Assembly (NCBI GenBank): GCA_037102815.1
Contig: BTPP01000007.1
Coordinates: 1,364,001 to 1,428,000 of the forward strand
Direction: 5' to 3'
Source: Neurospora intermedia
Lineage: Eukaryota; Ascomycota; Sordariomycetes; Sordariales; Sordariaceae
DNA length: 64,000 bases
The notes under the pieces are model-generated. The model saw only the letters and a list, made by a program, of their open reading frames with translations, had not been told where the DNA came from and did no database searches. Within the stretch, counting starts at the first letter, position 1, and each line of letters starts with the position of its first letter. This document shows, piece after piece, positions 44,549-56,784 of the stretch. Position numbers and translations under genes: made by a program.

Positions 44549-47264
44549 GTTTATTATACCTTTAAGATTGCGTTGCGTATGTACAATAGGTAACTATTAT
44601 CGTAGTTAGCGGGCTAGTAATTAATTAAATTAAACGTTTAGCCCTTATAGGATAAAAGAATAATATTATAAACGGTTTCGATAGTTATTATAGCTACTGT
44701 ATAAATTCAATTACTACGACTATTGGCTAAGGCTATTTTAACTACCCCGAGAATAATAATAATACTGAGTCGGTTATTAATAACTACGTTAATAATAAGA
44801 TTGAGTTTCTAGTCTTTAGTAATTATCCTAGCTTCTTAGGCGAGGTATTTATCGTCGATTAAACGACGATGTTTAATTATAGTATAATTAATAATTAATT
44901 TATTCTTACTAAGTAAGGCTCGTAGATTCCCCCCCTTAATTATCTACCGGGCTTTAACTTCTATAGTCCGGATTTCGTATTCCTAGGAATAAGAATTCTA
45001 CTTTATACCGACCCCGAGGGAAGGATCACTAACAATAAGATGGCGATACTAGTGCTACGTCTCTATAGTAATAATAATAATTATAGTATCGCTTAGGCTT
45101 ACCTTTATAATAGGTTCTAAGTTAGTAAACTAATTAATATATACCCTATCGTTTTCTATTAATATATTTCCAATATTGTACTACTCTTAGTTTTTAGCGC
45201 TATTATCGATATTATTATAGAGGCTTTTAATACTACCCGCGCTAGTTATCGTTAGGAGATACTTTATAAGGAGGTTGATGAACGAGTTTATATTTAAGCG
45301 TAAAAGGATTTCTAGAATAGTATTATTTATTAGAGAACCGAGGCTGAGGGTTGGTTTAACGAATTTAAGGTTAAGAAAGTACTTTATATTAATTATAACG
45401 TTGAAATAATAAAACTTCTTAATAATAACGCCGTTCTTAAAGCCTAAGTACGCTCCTTATAAAATAAAGTCGTTACCCTCGAGATAGCTAATAATAGCCT
45501 TAATACTATAATTAAGGATTTGAATACCGGTAATTAAGGAGGCCTAAGCAATAGCGGCGGCGGAGGATTCGGCGGCGGAAGTATAGGCGGCGGAGGTATC
45601 GGTAATAGTAGATTCCCTACCGGCACTAATTATATCGAACCTACTAATAGAATACGCCGCCGTATATCTACCGACCTAGAGGTATTCGATGCCTTTAATT
45701 TAAATTCTAAGGATTGTAATACTATTTATACTACTTAGCGTACTAAGATTCGCCTATACTAGGCCTATAATAAATAGTACTTCCCTATTAAGTATAATAA
45801 GTTTATGTACATCTTTGTATACTTAGGTAAAACCCTTATATTTATTATTGAGCTAGATATATAAATAATTCTTATTAACGAATATTCCGAATTATAAAAG
45901 TGGAAGGCGGCCGAGGAGCTGATTAAGTACCTTGACGGCCGGTACGATACTATAGATATAAAAGTCGAAGTCGACTATACCTTATAGAAGCTTTAAATAA
46001 AGTTATTATTTTAGGATTTCGCTAATAAATTTGTTCTAAACGTCGACCGCTACGGTTTAGGTAATACTATACGTATATTCTTACTTCGCTAGAAGGTTAT
46101 AAATTAGTTTAAAGCTTTAATAACTTACTAACCCAACGTCCTAAGTAGCAATAATTTTTAAGGATGGTTTATATTATTCAGTAAGTTAGTTAGGCGCTAG
46201 GAAGAAGAGGCTTTTTAAAAGAAGATATCCAATTTGTCCTCCGGCACCGGCTTGGGCGGTAATAATAGTAATAGTAAGGGAGTTAGCTTTGAGAATAAAA
46301 CTATTTCTTAAGAGGGTGATTTTATAGATTTAGATAAGTTTGAAATTATTAATAAACGTTTGGTGTCTTAAGTTCTATAGAAAAAGCGTTAAGAATTGGG
46401 CAAATATTAATAGTACGGTAAGGTTGGCTATAATTAGAAGAAGTATTGGAACTTCGTTAATATTAGAGACGGTAAAGGAGGTATTAAGGGTATAAGAATT
46501 AATCCTATCCTAAATAGTATTAAGAGAAAGAGAGCCGGTTAGAATAGTTATAGTAATAATATTAATAATTTTAATACTACCGACGCTACCGGTACTAATA
46601 CCAAAATTGCGAAGGAGGCCAATAAGTTGGAAAATGCCGAACCTCCGCGCTAAATCGTAAACGGAGGCTACTACTATAAGAAGAGGAGAAGGAAAGCGAG
46701 GACTTAGAAGCGGAGGGATATTTAGTTGAATTAGATAGGGAGTTATATTAGGATTAAGAAGAGATATTGGAGTTATTATTTATTAATTTAATAATAATTA
46801 AATTAGAGAAATTTATCCTTCTTTTAAATTACCTTCTTTATAGTAAATATAAAGTATAATGCCTAACTTTGGTTAATAGTAGCTGTACGGGTAAAGGCTT
46901 TATTAATACTAAATTTATTAAAAGAAATTAAATACCTATAATAAAACTCGACCGCCTAAGGCCGTTTCGGTTGGCTAATAGCAACGTTAATACCTATATA
47001 ACCGACTTTGTAAGAATCGTTATATAAATCGGACTCTATAAAGAAGAAATTGAACTACTTATTTTCACTCTATCTTTAGAGAACCTTATTATCCTAAGTC
47101 TACTATAGCTATAACGCTACAACCCGTCGATAAATTAGGAGAAGGGAGAATTTAAATTCAATTGTAAGTGTAGGGGTATATATATACCAGCGGTTACTCT
47201 AGACTTCTTGATACGAGCCCTTAAAGCTTTGAAGGATATAGCCGTCGGGAATATTATTAATAGG

Positions 47265-47426
47265 GAGTAAACCGTTGAGGCGGCCGAGGGGGAGTAAGCT
47301 ATTGAGGCGGCCGAAGAGGAGTAAACTATTAAGGCGGCCGAGGAGGAGTAAGCCGTTGAGGCGGCTGAAAAGGAGTAAGTTATTGAGGTAGCCGAGGAAG
47401 AGTAAACTATTGAGGTAGTCGAGGAG
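47265..47426 (+). repeat. 27-bp minisatellite inside the gypsy-type element
   Basis: Six consecutive 27-bp units in a GAG/GCC-rich register (GAGGCGGCCGAGGAG core) lie between the gag and reverse transcriptase regions. Unit length is a multiple of three, so the repeat would be read as a nine-residue acidic unit. Confidence 0.85.
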
Positions 47427-50400
47427 GAATAAGCGTTCGAGGCTGAAGGGGAAGGCAACGCTGAATATTAATTACTAATCCGTAGAGCCCTAAAGTATAG
47501 GAAAATTAGATTATTGTATAAGATCGCTAAAATTTATAGAATAAACCCCGACTAACTCTAGTCTACTAATTTAGCCGCAGGCAATTAAGTAGTTATAATT
47601 CCCAACGCGCCGCAACTACCTATAAAGCGGCCCACCCTATGTAGGATTATTAGCGGTAAACGAGTTCGAATATTGGACTCCGAGAAGCGACTATTGGTAC
47701 TATTATTCGTAAAACCTATAGATATTAGTAAAACCCCTATTAATCCTAACGATATTGTAGTATTTAACGCGGCCAGTTTTAATTTTGTAGTTAAGATAGA
47801 GAATTTTGAAGTTGTAGTAATAATTAGGGGAGAAATTAACAAAGTATTAAGGAAGTTGGAAGTAGAGGTAATAAACGAATAACCGAGTTCTAAAATGAAC
47901 GTTATAGAAGAAATATATAATAAGATTTGCGTAGGTAACGGCGTAGAGTATAAAGACTAGTTTACAAATTACTTTTTTAGGATATTTTAAAGTGAGGTAG
48001 GAGAGGTTATAGTACAAATTATAGAAGAAGACGCTAAGAAATTTTATAAGAAGGCGGATAAGCCTATAGCTACCGAGTAGGAAATTAAAATAAAAATACT
48101 AGTATACTACTATAGGTATTAGAATATAGCAAACCTTAAGGAGGCGAAGGTTATTCCGTAATACCGTTCTTACGATTATAAGATCGAATTAATCCCCGGT
48201 ATAGAGCTTTCCAACGCCCGATTACGACTATTTTCCCCCGTAGAATTGGGTGTTATTAAAAAATAGCTGGACGATAATATTAAGTAGGGTTTTATCCGGC
48301 TATCCTAATTATTAATAGCCTTACTAGTCCTACTAGTAAAGAAGCCCGGCGGAGGCGTATATATTTGTATTAATTACCGCGGTATTAATAATGCTACTTT
48401 AAAGATATAGTACCCGCTGCCGCTAATTAAAAAAACCCTGGACGCTATTTGTAAAGCTAAGATATTTATTAAATTTAATATTATTATAGCGTTTAACCGG
48501 ATCCGAATTTATAAAGGTTATAAATAGTTAACGGTATTTATTATTCGGTTTAGCCTATACGAATCCTTAATATATCCGTTCGGCCTATAGGGCGCCCTAG
48601 CTACATTCTAAAACTTTATTAATAATATCCTATACAATATTTTAAATAAGTTCGCTACGGCCTATTTGGATAATATTTTAATTTATTCGGATAATAAAAA
48701 TAAATACGTTAAATATATATCCGACGTCTTCGATCGCTTTGAACGCTTAAGTTTATAAATCGATATAGATAAGTATAAGTTCTATATTACTAGGATGAAA
48801 TACTTAGGGCTAATTATTATATTAGGGGGGATTAAAATAGATATAGATAAAGTAAAGGTAATAATAGAATAGGAGGCCCTAGAATTTAAGAGGTTATTCT
48901 AATCTTTCCTTAGATTTGCGAATTTCTATTACCGTTTTATTAAAGACTTTTTAAGTATAGTGAAATTACTATACGAATTAATAAAGAAGGCCGCTAATTA
49001 ATATTAGAATATTAAGTACTAAATTATATTCGATAACCTTAAAGTTATATTTATTATAGTACTAGTATTGAAAATATACAATTAAATAAAGAAGATAGTA
49101 ATTAAAACGGACGCCTTTAATTGGGCTTCTAATAGTACCCTCTTATAGTAGGGGGACGACGGTATTTTATACCTAGTAGCGTACTTCTTAATAAAATATA
49201 TAGTAATAGAATATAATTATAATATTTACAATAAAGAATTGTTAATTATCGTTAAAACTTTAGAGGAATAGTTATTAGAATTAGAGGGGGCTTAAGAGTA
49301 AATAGAAATTATAACCGACTATAAGAACCTTAAGATATTCGCGGCTATAAAGTAGTTTACCCTAAAGTATATACGCTAGTTAAAGTTCCTTAGCCGCTTT
49401 AATTTTTATATTACTTATAGGAAGGGGCCCGAGAATATAAAACCTAATACGCTAAGTAGGAAACCGGAAAATAAATTTCGGGATATAGAGGATGAACGGT
49501 TATTCGCTAGAAAGAAGCCCCTTATTAACCTAGATTACTTCAACCCCGCTTTCTTCGAGGACGAAGAAGTATTAAATATTATATATTTATATTTGGGAGT
49601 AATAGAAAGTATTTATTAAAATTAAGAGGACTTGGATTTGGGGGACGTTAAATTCTATAAATTAGAAATTACGAAATTAATAAACGACCTAATTAATAAT
49701 AGTTATTCAAAGTCGAATTTAATATAGGAAATAATTTTATACTTATAGAAAAAAGATTAGAGAGGCTAGACTTTAAAAATTAAAAAATACTTCAAAATTG
49801 CGTTTATAGAGTATACTACTAAGTAGGGACGAGTATATTAGCAAAAGGATATAGAAGAGCGAATCCTTATTAATCCTAAGGATAAAGAAATTCAATTCTA
49901 ATTTATCTATAGGATACATATAGTAAAACTAGGTAGGTACCCCGGCTATAAAAGAATATATAAAGTATTTAATCGTTTCTATTATTAATTAGGAATATAT
50001 TAGTCTATTAAGGAATTCTATAAAGCTTATCTAGCCTACGCAAAGACTAAATCTTTAAAATACTCGCTAGTAAATTATTTAAAACCTTTCCTAATCCCTT
50101 TTATATTATAATTATAAATTTTAGTAGACTATATAACCCCTATAATACCCTACACTAAGCGGGGACGTACCTATTACTATATTATAGTAGTAATCGACCG
50201 TTTAACGAAAATAAGGTACTATATCCCGATAGAAATATTAGAGACGGACGAACTAATTAAAAGGTTTATTGAAAAAGTCTATAATATTTACGGGCTGCCC
50301 AACGAAATTATATTAAATAGGGGCTCCCAATTTATTTTAGTACTTTAGAGAGTATTATATAAAAAATTAGGTATTATTATAAAACTCTTATTAGCTTTTT

Positions 50401-51429
50401 ATTCTTAGATTAATAGTTAGACTAAGAGGATTAATATAGAGATAGAATAATATTTGAAATTCTATATCAATTGGGCGTAAAACAATTGGGTAGATTAATT
50501 ACTTTTAATTGAATTTGTTTATAATAATATTGTCTCTAAAATAATAGGCGTTAGTCCCTTCTATATTAATTACGGCTTCTACCTTCGAATAGGCGTCGAA
50601 CCGTCGAAGCCTTACCCCCTAAATTTTATAGAAGTTTAAAAGAAGGAATTCTTTAAAACTTTAGAGGTAGCTAACCGATTTTAAATTATATTAGAAAGTA
50701 TTATTGCCCTATCTAAGTAAGCTTAGGACCGGTATAAGGTATAAGTAAACGAGTACTATATAAATACCCTTAAGTATAGAATAGGCGATAAAGTACTATT
50801 TAATATTAAGAATTTCGTTACCGGACAACTATAAGCAAAGCTAATCCTTAGGTTCGAAGGCCTATTTATAATATTTGAATACGATTCCTACCGGGTTAAA
50901 TTCTAATTACTTAAGAATATGAAAGTTAACCCGGTATTTTACATATTAATAATTAAATTCTAGGGAGTAGCGGAATTCTTTAGGTAGTATAATATTAAAT
51001 AGGATATTCTAACCAACTAAGGGAGGTCTATAATTAGAACTAACAATAACAACGATAACGAATAGTAGGAATAGGAGTTCGAAAATATTATTAGATATAG
51101 TAAAATAAATAATAGCCGTTGGATATATTAAATTAAATAGAAGGATATTAATAAATTAATATAGTAGTCCATTAAAGATTTAGAGGGATATAACAATACT
51201 ATTTAGAAATATTATAACTCCTACCCCGATATACTACTACTATTAATATAAGTAAAGAAAAGATAGGGTAAAAATAAGCTAAAAAGGAAGTTTTTATTAC
51301 CTTTAAATATATTAATATATATACTACTACTAATATAAAATACTATCTACAATTTAAATTTACGTTAGCTACTTCGGTAAAGTACTCGGGTCGCTTAATA
51401 AAAAGGATAAGACTTAATAAAAGTAAAAA

Positions 51430-52030
51430 GAAAGGAGTTTAACGCAATTTATTCTACGTACTCTAATCGAATGTTTTATAGTATACCCTTTTATAGAACA
51501 ACCGTCAATAGTACCAAGAAATAGTACGTCTTACGGCGGTCTTACGTCTCCTATTCCCCAAATCGGCCCCTACGCAATAATATTAGAAGATTAGAAAATA
51601 AGAAGGATTTGAGAAACGTTAATAGTATAATAATTAAACATTTAAAGAAAAGATAAATTACAAGTAAGGAATTAAATATACAAACTCTTTAATATTTATA
51701 TTAGTAGTAATTACGGGCGTTCTACGCAAATTATTATACTACGGGCGTCCCTATAATACCCCTAATAAGGCTAACAATAGTGAGGGTCATTGAAGTTCTC
51801 TATATACAATAATTAGAGCGTTCTAAATTGGTTCCCGGCGTATAAATGGATTATTAAAGGTAATAATAATTCTTACGGCGGAAGGGTCGGATTTAGCGAT
51901 ATTTTAATTAGTATTCTACCCTTAAGCGGGAATCGGAGCGCTAAGCAGCCTCCCGTCTTAGTACGGGCGCCGAGACTTTTTGCCGCGATTTGATTGGATG
52001 TATCCTAAGAGGATTCGGGAAGGCTTACTT
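51430..52030 (+). repeat. Shared 3' module, gypsy copy
   Basis: Inverted partner of 37860-38446. It is less altered than the copia copy and keeps more C/G. It begins after the chromodomain region, near GAAAGGAG at 51430, and ends about 60 bp before the 3' LTR. No open frame or known domain is recognised in it. Confidence 0.82.
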
Positions 52031-52078
52031 TGGGCAAAACAATGTATTTAGATAATATTTTCGTAGTAGGAGCGTTTT

Positions 52079-52090
52079 AGAGGGAGGTAG
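52079..52090 (+). promoter_or_regulatory. Polypurine tract of the gypsy-type element
   Basis: AGAGGGAGGTAG directly precedes the 3' LTR. Confidence 0.6.
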
Positions 52091-52323
52091 TATTACAGGG
52101 CTAGATTATATACCCTATGCCAGGCTATGGTACGGTAGATTACGTGCTCTGAGCCTTGCTATGGCACTAGTGTTAGCCCGGGTATTGAGGCTCTGTGCGA
52201 CCCACACTACTGGGCTATACAACCCTACCTATAAGACCGGGCTGGCGTACACTCTCTTCTTGCTTCCTTCGTACAATAACGAATATCGTAGCTTACCTAT
52301 AACGGTGCCCTTGCCCCGTGATA
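52091..52323 (+). repeat. 3' LTR of the gypsy-type element
   Basis: 233 bp, partner of 44316-44548. It is followed at once by TTTAT, which equals the duplication on the left of the 5' LTR. This copy keeps more C and G and is closer to the ancestral state. Confidence 0.9.
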
Positions 52324-52328
52324 TTTAT

Positions 52329-54232
52329 TTTGTTTTTCAAGCCTTTCAGCTGACATTGTAAGTGCCGACACGGTGCGAGAGCCGACATGGTTTCCGAGAC
52401 AAGATATAAGCAGAATGTCTCGGTCGGTCAGTGACTGCGAACGGCCCGAAGGGCTATGGTTGGACGCTTTCCTGTCTCTTCGGGAATGGACAAGCCTCAT
52501 GCCAAGATTATACAAAGTAATAAATCTATCGAGCGCTTGTTCGGCCATAGTTATGTCCGTTCTCTCTCTCTACAAACGCAAAGTCAGCTATCAACCGCCT
52601 CGTAAAGTCACGCCGGTTTCACGGCTTGGCGCCCATCTTAAGACGCTTAGAGCGAGACCTACAGATATAGGGCGTACCTGCTCGACTCGCTATCTTTCAC
52701 GTAGTTGGTCACCTACATCACTATCGAAATGCCCAGCTACGATGTCATTAAACGAGGCTCGCCTTGTAACCACGTCCTTACGTTTTTAACTGGGTAGCTG
52801 AAGGGAGCCTGGCAAGCCCAAAACGTTGGAAGTGAGGCTAAAGCACTGGGTGATATCGTCAATGCCCAATAATACCGCTACTAATATCCTTTTCTTTCAA
52901 CTTTCCCATGTTAACGTTTCTTTTTTCTTGTCTCAAAATCCGTCGACCTTGAGAAGAACTCTTTTAGCGTACCTCTCTCTATCTGCCAAAGGACGCCACG
53001 CGAACCATCCGACCGGCGGGATCCGCTTCACTGGTTCAAATACTTACAGCAGGTCTATCCCGCTCTGCACACCGTGGGATCATAGTGCATAACTCACCAT
53101 CGAATGTGCCTCAGACATACACTGCATGTTGGAAAATTGCTTGTCGGATGTTTCTTACTCTACCATTCATTCCAGCCCCAACCGCTGTTCTACGGACGAT
53201 ACACATACCTATCTACGGGTTGTGAAGACAATTTTAAATTCCCAGTCCTACTCTTTCGACTTTTACCTTATTCATACAGTCCGTTCCTTTGTTCATCGGG
53301 AGTGTCCTCCACGGGATGATACCCTCTTTCACACACCCCTTGCTTAACCTTATCCATTCCCCTTGCTCGGCCAGTCCTTGCAGTAGATCCCGCGCGCTTT
53401 TGTTGATCCCATCCAGTCCCGCTCAGTGTTCCTTTTTCTTTCTTTGCTTTTGTCCATCTCGGTCAAAGAACCGACAAGGGGCATGGTAGCATCAATGTAC
53501 TATGCCCGTGGACTTAAGCCTCATTTCTAGAACTATACAGTGTGAGTGTCGAGGACGATTACTCTTTGAAACTAACTCCGTGTTAGTAACAATAGTCTTG
53601 TTCAAAAGGGCCTCCTTCTGAGTCGATTAGCGTTGGCACATACAGTTTTTTTTGGTCACATTTCTCGGTATCATCTATGTGTTCTTTTCTGTAGAGGTAA
53701 TTGTGTTTTGCAAATTGTCACTTGCCAGTGATCAATGGTTTCTACGTTCAAATGAGAATATCTTCAAATTGCGAATCTGCCAAGTGGCAATGTGTGTGGC
53801 ATCGTATCAGTAAGATATCCATATGGTAGCTCGAGTCTCGTGTACACAATTCTTCGGAGCTTGGTAGTATACTCTCCATGACGGATGCATCGCTTTCAAA
53901 GCGTCCTGAACGGTAGACATTCCTCCATCTTACATGTACAGCCGCAAAGGAGATACGAGCTGGTGGGCAATATTGGGTGGAAAACAAGAAGAGAAACAAG
54001 ACCAAGAGCAGCTGGCGTTCTACACTTGGAGCAACACAAGTCCTGGTCAGCTTTTTGAAGGTTGGTTTACTGCGTCTTCTCGAACGTCCTTCACGCGGGA
54101 CTCCCGGTGCTTCCTCCGGGCCCAGGCTTGATGCGCCCGTTGCAGAGATGAGACGAAAAAGTGCCTGCCCCTCATAGGGACAAACTTGCTGCCCTCCTTC
54201 CAACAACAACAACAACAACAGCCACTCTACTC
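52329..54232. other. Right flank of the retroelement island, no supported gene
   Basis: Base composition returns to normal at once. A 138-codon frame (52373-52789) has no motif, and frames near 53104-53489 are Ser/Pro/Phe-rich without support. A CAA run (about 54200-54220) lies just before the tRNA gene. Confidence 0.4.
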
Positions 54233-54322
54233 TCCCATATAGTGCAGAGGTTTAGCATATTGGATTTTCAATCATCCACATTGATAACTCCAAAGACCCG
54301 GGTTCGAACCCCGGTGTGGGAA
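54233..54322 (+). tRNA. tRNA-Glu (UUC) with an intron
   Basis: The cloverleaf can be drawn by eye. The acceptor arms are TCCCATA and TGTGGGA with discriminator A. The D arm carries the A box (TAGTGCAGAGG). The anticodon stem is TTGGA/TCCAA with TTC at 34-36. The T arm is CCGGG-TTCGAAC-CCCGG, giving the B box. Between position 37 and the 3' half of the anticodon stem lie about 17 extra bases, the normal place for a tRNA intron. The variable loop is short, as for Glu. CCA is not encoded, as expected in eukaryotes. Confidence 0.9.
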
Positions 54323-54334
54323 ACGGCATCTTTC

Positions 54335-54339
54335 TTTTT
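54335..54339 (+). terminator. RNA polymerase III terminator of tRNA-Glu
   Basis: A T5 run 13 bp after the tRNA end, followed by a T8 run near 54347-54354. Confidence 0.65.
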
Positions 54340-54354
54340 CGTCTTCTTTTTTTT

Positions 54355-55836
54355 CGTCGGGGTCGTTTCATGTTACGTTGTTTGTTCAAGTGCCGACATG
54401 CGTACCTGCACTGCGGACCACGACGTGTGCCTGCTTTTGCGATGAGAGGATTTCACGATGTTTGTTTGCTCGCTTGGAGGCAAATACCTGGTCGCAAACT
54501 ACCTAGCTTGAATACCCCAGGCAGAGACGTAAAATTCCGTCATCGGTGATAACAGCAATTCGTGAGGGAGTGTAAGATTCAACCTTTTGGATAACCCAAA
54601 ATGGCAGTCTCTTCTGTATCATAGCTCTCGCTCGTGGAGTGTTGTCTCTACCTTTATGTCTCTACCTTTATGTCCAGGCCTATAGGTATTCTCTCGAAAA
54701 TCACCGCGATTATCGAATGTACCTCTAGGCTGTCGCGAGCATAGGTACCTATCTGACACTGAACTTGCCAAATGTCACATCCTTCACCAACAACTTCGTC
54801 CGGTCCAAACGTTTTCGATGCCCATCCACCGCTTCACATAAGGTCAGTCGTGATAAGTATCTATTCTGTGACGGCCGACCGACGTAGCAGGCCTCGCAGC
54901 CGATATCTATAGGTAGGTACCAAGCTCGGGCTACCAGTCGCCGCAACATCGCAAAAGAAAGAAGCCATACTAACAGTTAATGCCTTACCACAATCAAGCC
55001 TGGAGGCGATGTATGCAACAAACGTCTTGATGGGCCATCCAATCCATTCCTCCTTAGCCAGAGTCTCGTCATGGTAGAGCATTGATGATTTTGACTGGTG
55101 CGGTGGTGTGAGCAGCAGTTCGGCTACATGTAGTAACGAGACACTCAGTCCTAACATTGGGAAGGAACTCTTCAAATGCAGGATCCAGGGCTCTACAGGG
55201 ACCATGGAGGGGCAAAATAGAAAGGCGAGGACGACAGTGAAAAGAGTGAGAAATGGTGATGGCCCTGGTTACAAAGGTAGGAAGGTATGTGGGGTGGAAG
55301 ACTGGAAAATGACGACTGGAACGGGAGTGGAAGAAGGGAAGGTGCTATCTGCATATGCTTGCTTCATGCAAGCAAGCGGACATGCCTGCACTGAATTGTT
55401 ATTTTCTAGGGAGGTAAATTTTGGTAGTGAAGCCCACTGCATCTGATTAAACATCACGATCACCATCAATCATCGTTATCAACGCACTTGTTTTTCTCAA
55501 CTGTACTGTGTAAGTTAGCTACTGTGTAAGTCCTGTCTTTTGAGGTTTGGGATGCTCCGTCTTCAGTGAGAGCTCACTCTCGGTATTGGACACTCGCCCG
55601 GTCTCCTTCCACTCTTCCCCGTCTGTGAACATCTAACAAACCCCCCACATCCAACCGACTCATTATTTCCTGGGCCGATGGTCACCTGTTTAGAACAGAT
55701 ATTAAGAGAGCAGCATGGCTTTGGCTTTGGTTCTCCCTTCTTTTTCTTTCTTTATACTCTTTTTTTTCTTTCTCAGTTCCTTTTCTCGGTTATTTCTTTC
55801 GGTGTTTCCCTCTTCTTCTTTTTTTTTCCTTGTGAA

Positions 55837-55843
<7 letters not shown>
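54355..55843. other. Intergenic, nothing supported
   Basis: Only short frames, no motif. TCTCTACCTTTATG is repeated in direct tandem near 54647-54673. Confidence 0.35.

Positions 55844-55878
<35 letters not shown>
55844..55878. repeat. Homopolymer, 35 consecutive T
   Basis: An unbroken thymine run inside a wider pyrimidine-rich stretch (about 55730-55880). Confidence 0.9.
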
Positions 55879-55879
<1 letters not shown>

Positions 55880-55970
55880 GGTATCATGGACTTTTGAGAG
55901 CAAGTAAGCCACCGCAAGACCATACTGCCTAGCACAAGTTCACCTATTCCAGACTTGTTTCGTGCGCGAT

Positions 55971-56703
55971 CATCGGCAACTCGAGCATTGGGTTCTCATC
56001 GTCCCTCGGACTCCCTCCTCAGTCAGCAGGCGGACCTTGTCTCTTCTCTGAGGCACTGGGACCGACCGCGGCAATGAGTATCCATTCTTGATGAATTGCA
56101 TAGCCGCGGCCGGCCCAGTCCACTCTGGAAACGAGACTCGACAACCTAACGAATACGGACCGGACTGAGCACATGCTATCCAGTTGGGATCCGGGAGGTG
56201 TAGCAACAGAGGAAACCGCTCAACTTGCCATCGGCCGGCCGACTCCCTCGCGAATCCTTGGGGGGCCGGCCGCGGCAATGAGTGTCCACTTTTGATGAAT
56301 GGCACTGCCGCGGCCGGCCCACGCACAGTTTGGAAACGGCTCGACAACGTAGCCGCCCCTCTTCGAGAAGTGGGATCAGTCTTCGCCCTCCTTGCGTAGG
56401 ACACCTCGTCCGTCGCAGCAGGAGCGAGCATATGTGGCTGGAGTCCTCAACAGCTCCTCGTCTGTGATCGGGCTGGATTGATTGTTAGTACCATATTCAC
56501 ACCAGATACTCACAGCTGGAATCCACCTGAACACTTACTTGGGAGCATCAGCACCAACCATCTCATTGAGACGTTCCTCTTCGTTCTTATCGTCCTCGTC
56601 GGACTCATCGCCCGGAGTCAAACCCAGCGTGTTGGTCTTGTGTATGTCATCGGCAACTCGAGCAATGAGGTCCTCATTATCCCCTCTGGACTCCCTCCGC
56701 GAC
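55971..56703. repeat. Region of interleaved direct duplications
   Basis: Two pairs are seen. One is about 87 bp (56064-56150 and 56268-56354, sharing CCGCGGCAATGAGT and TCGACAAC). The other is about 55 bp (55971-56024 and 56648-56703, sharing CATCGGCAACTCGAGCA and GGACTCCCTCC). Copies are imperfect. Each long copy holds CCGCGGCA and TGCCGCGG arms that could pair. The block adjoins the PARP fragment on its right. Confidence 0.7.
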
Positions 56704-56784
56704 ACTGAATAAACTGACCCGAGCCCCAGATAAGCTTCGAATGGTACACTTTGAGTCGCCATCTCGGGCAGAGCTCATCGCAAG

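Larger units (their letters stand above)
44316..52323 (+). mobile_element. Ty3/gypsy-type LTR retrotransposon with chromodomain, RIP-decayed fossil
   Basis: 8.0 kb with 233-bp LTRs and a perfect 5-bp TTTAT duplication at 44311-44315 and 52324-52328. Parts in order on the plus strand: gag-like region (about 44.9-46.7 kb, with a Gly-rich stretch near 45.55-45.61), protease and linker region with a 27-bp minisatellite, reverse transcriptase (about 48.2-48.9 kb), RNase H (about 49.0-49.5 kb), integrase (about 49.9-50.7 kb) and a chromodomain-like end (about 51.06-51.24 kb). This order and the terminal chromodomain place it among the chromoviruses. It is AT-rich and broken in very many places. LTR differences are all transitions. 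Confidence 0.92.

Noticed and set aside
47135-47458. Ser/Ala/Tyr-rich minus-strand frame of 107 codons
   Set aside because: It is the antisense reading of the 27-bp minisatellite inside a dead retroelement.
37860-52030. One large DNA transposon with 0.58-kb terminal inverted repeats
   Set aside because: The inverted repeats lie inside the LTRs of two separate elements that each have their own target duplication, so they are internal modules and not ends of one element.
52324-54322. tRNA-targeted insertion of the gypsy-type element
   Set aside because: The element ends 1.9 kb from the tRNA-Glu gene, far beyond the few bases typical of tRNA-directed integration.
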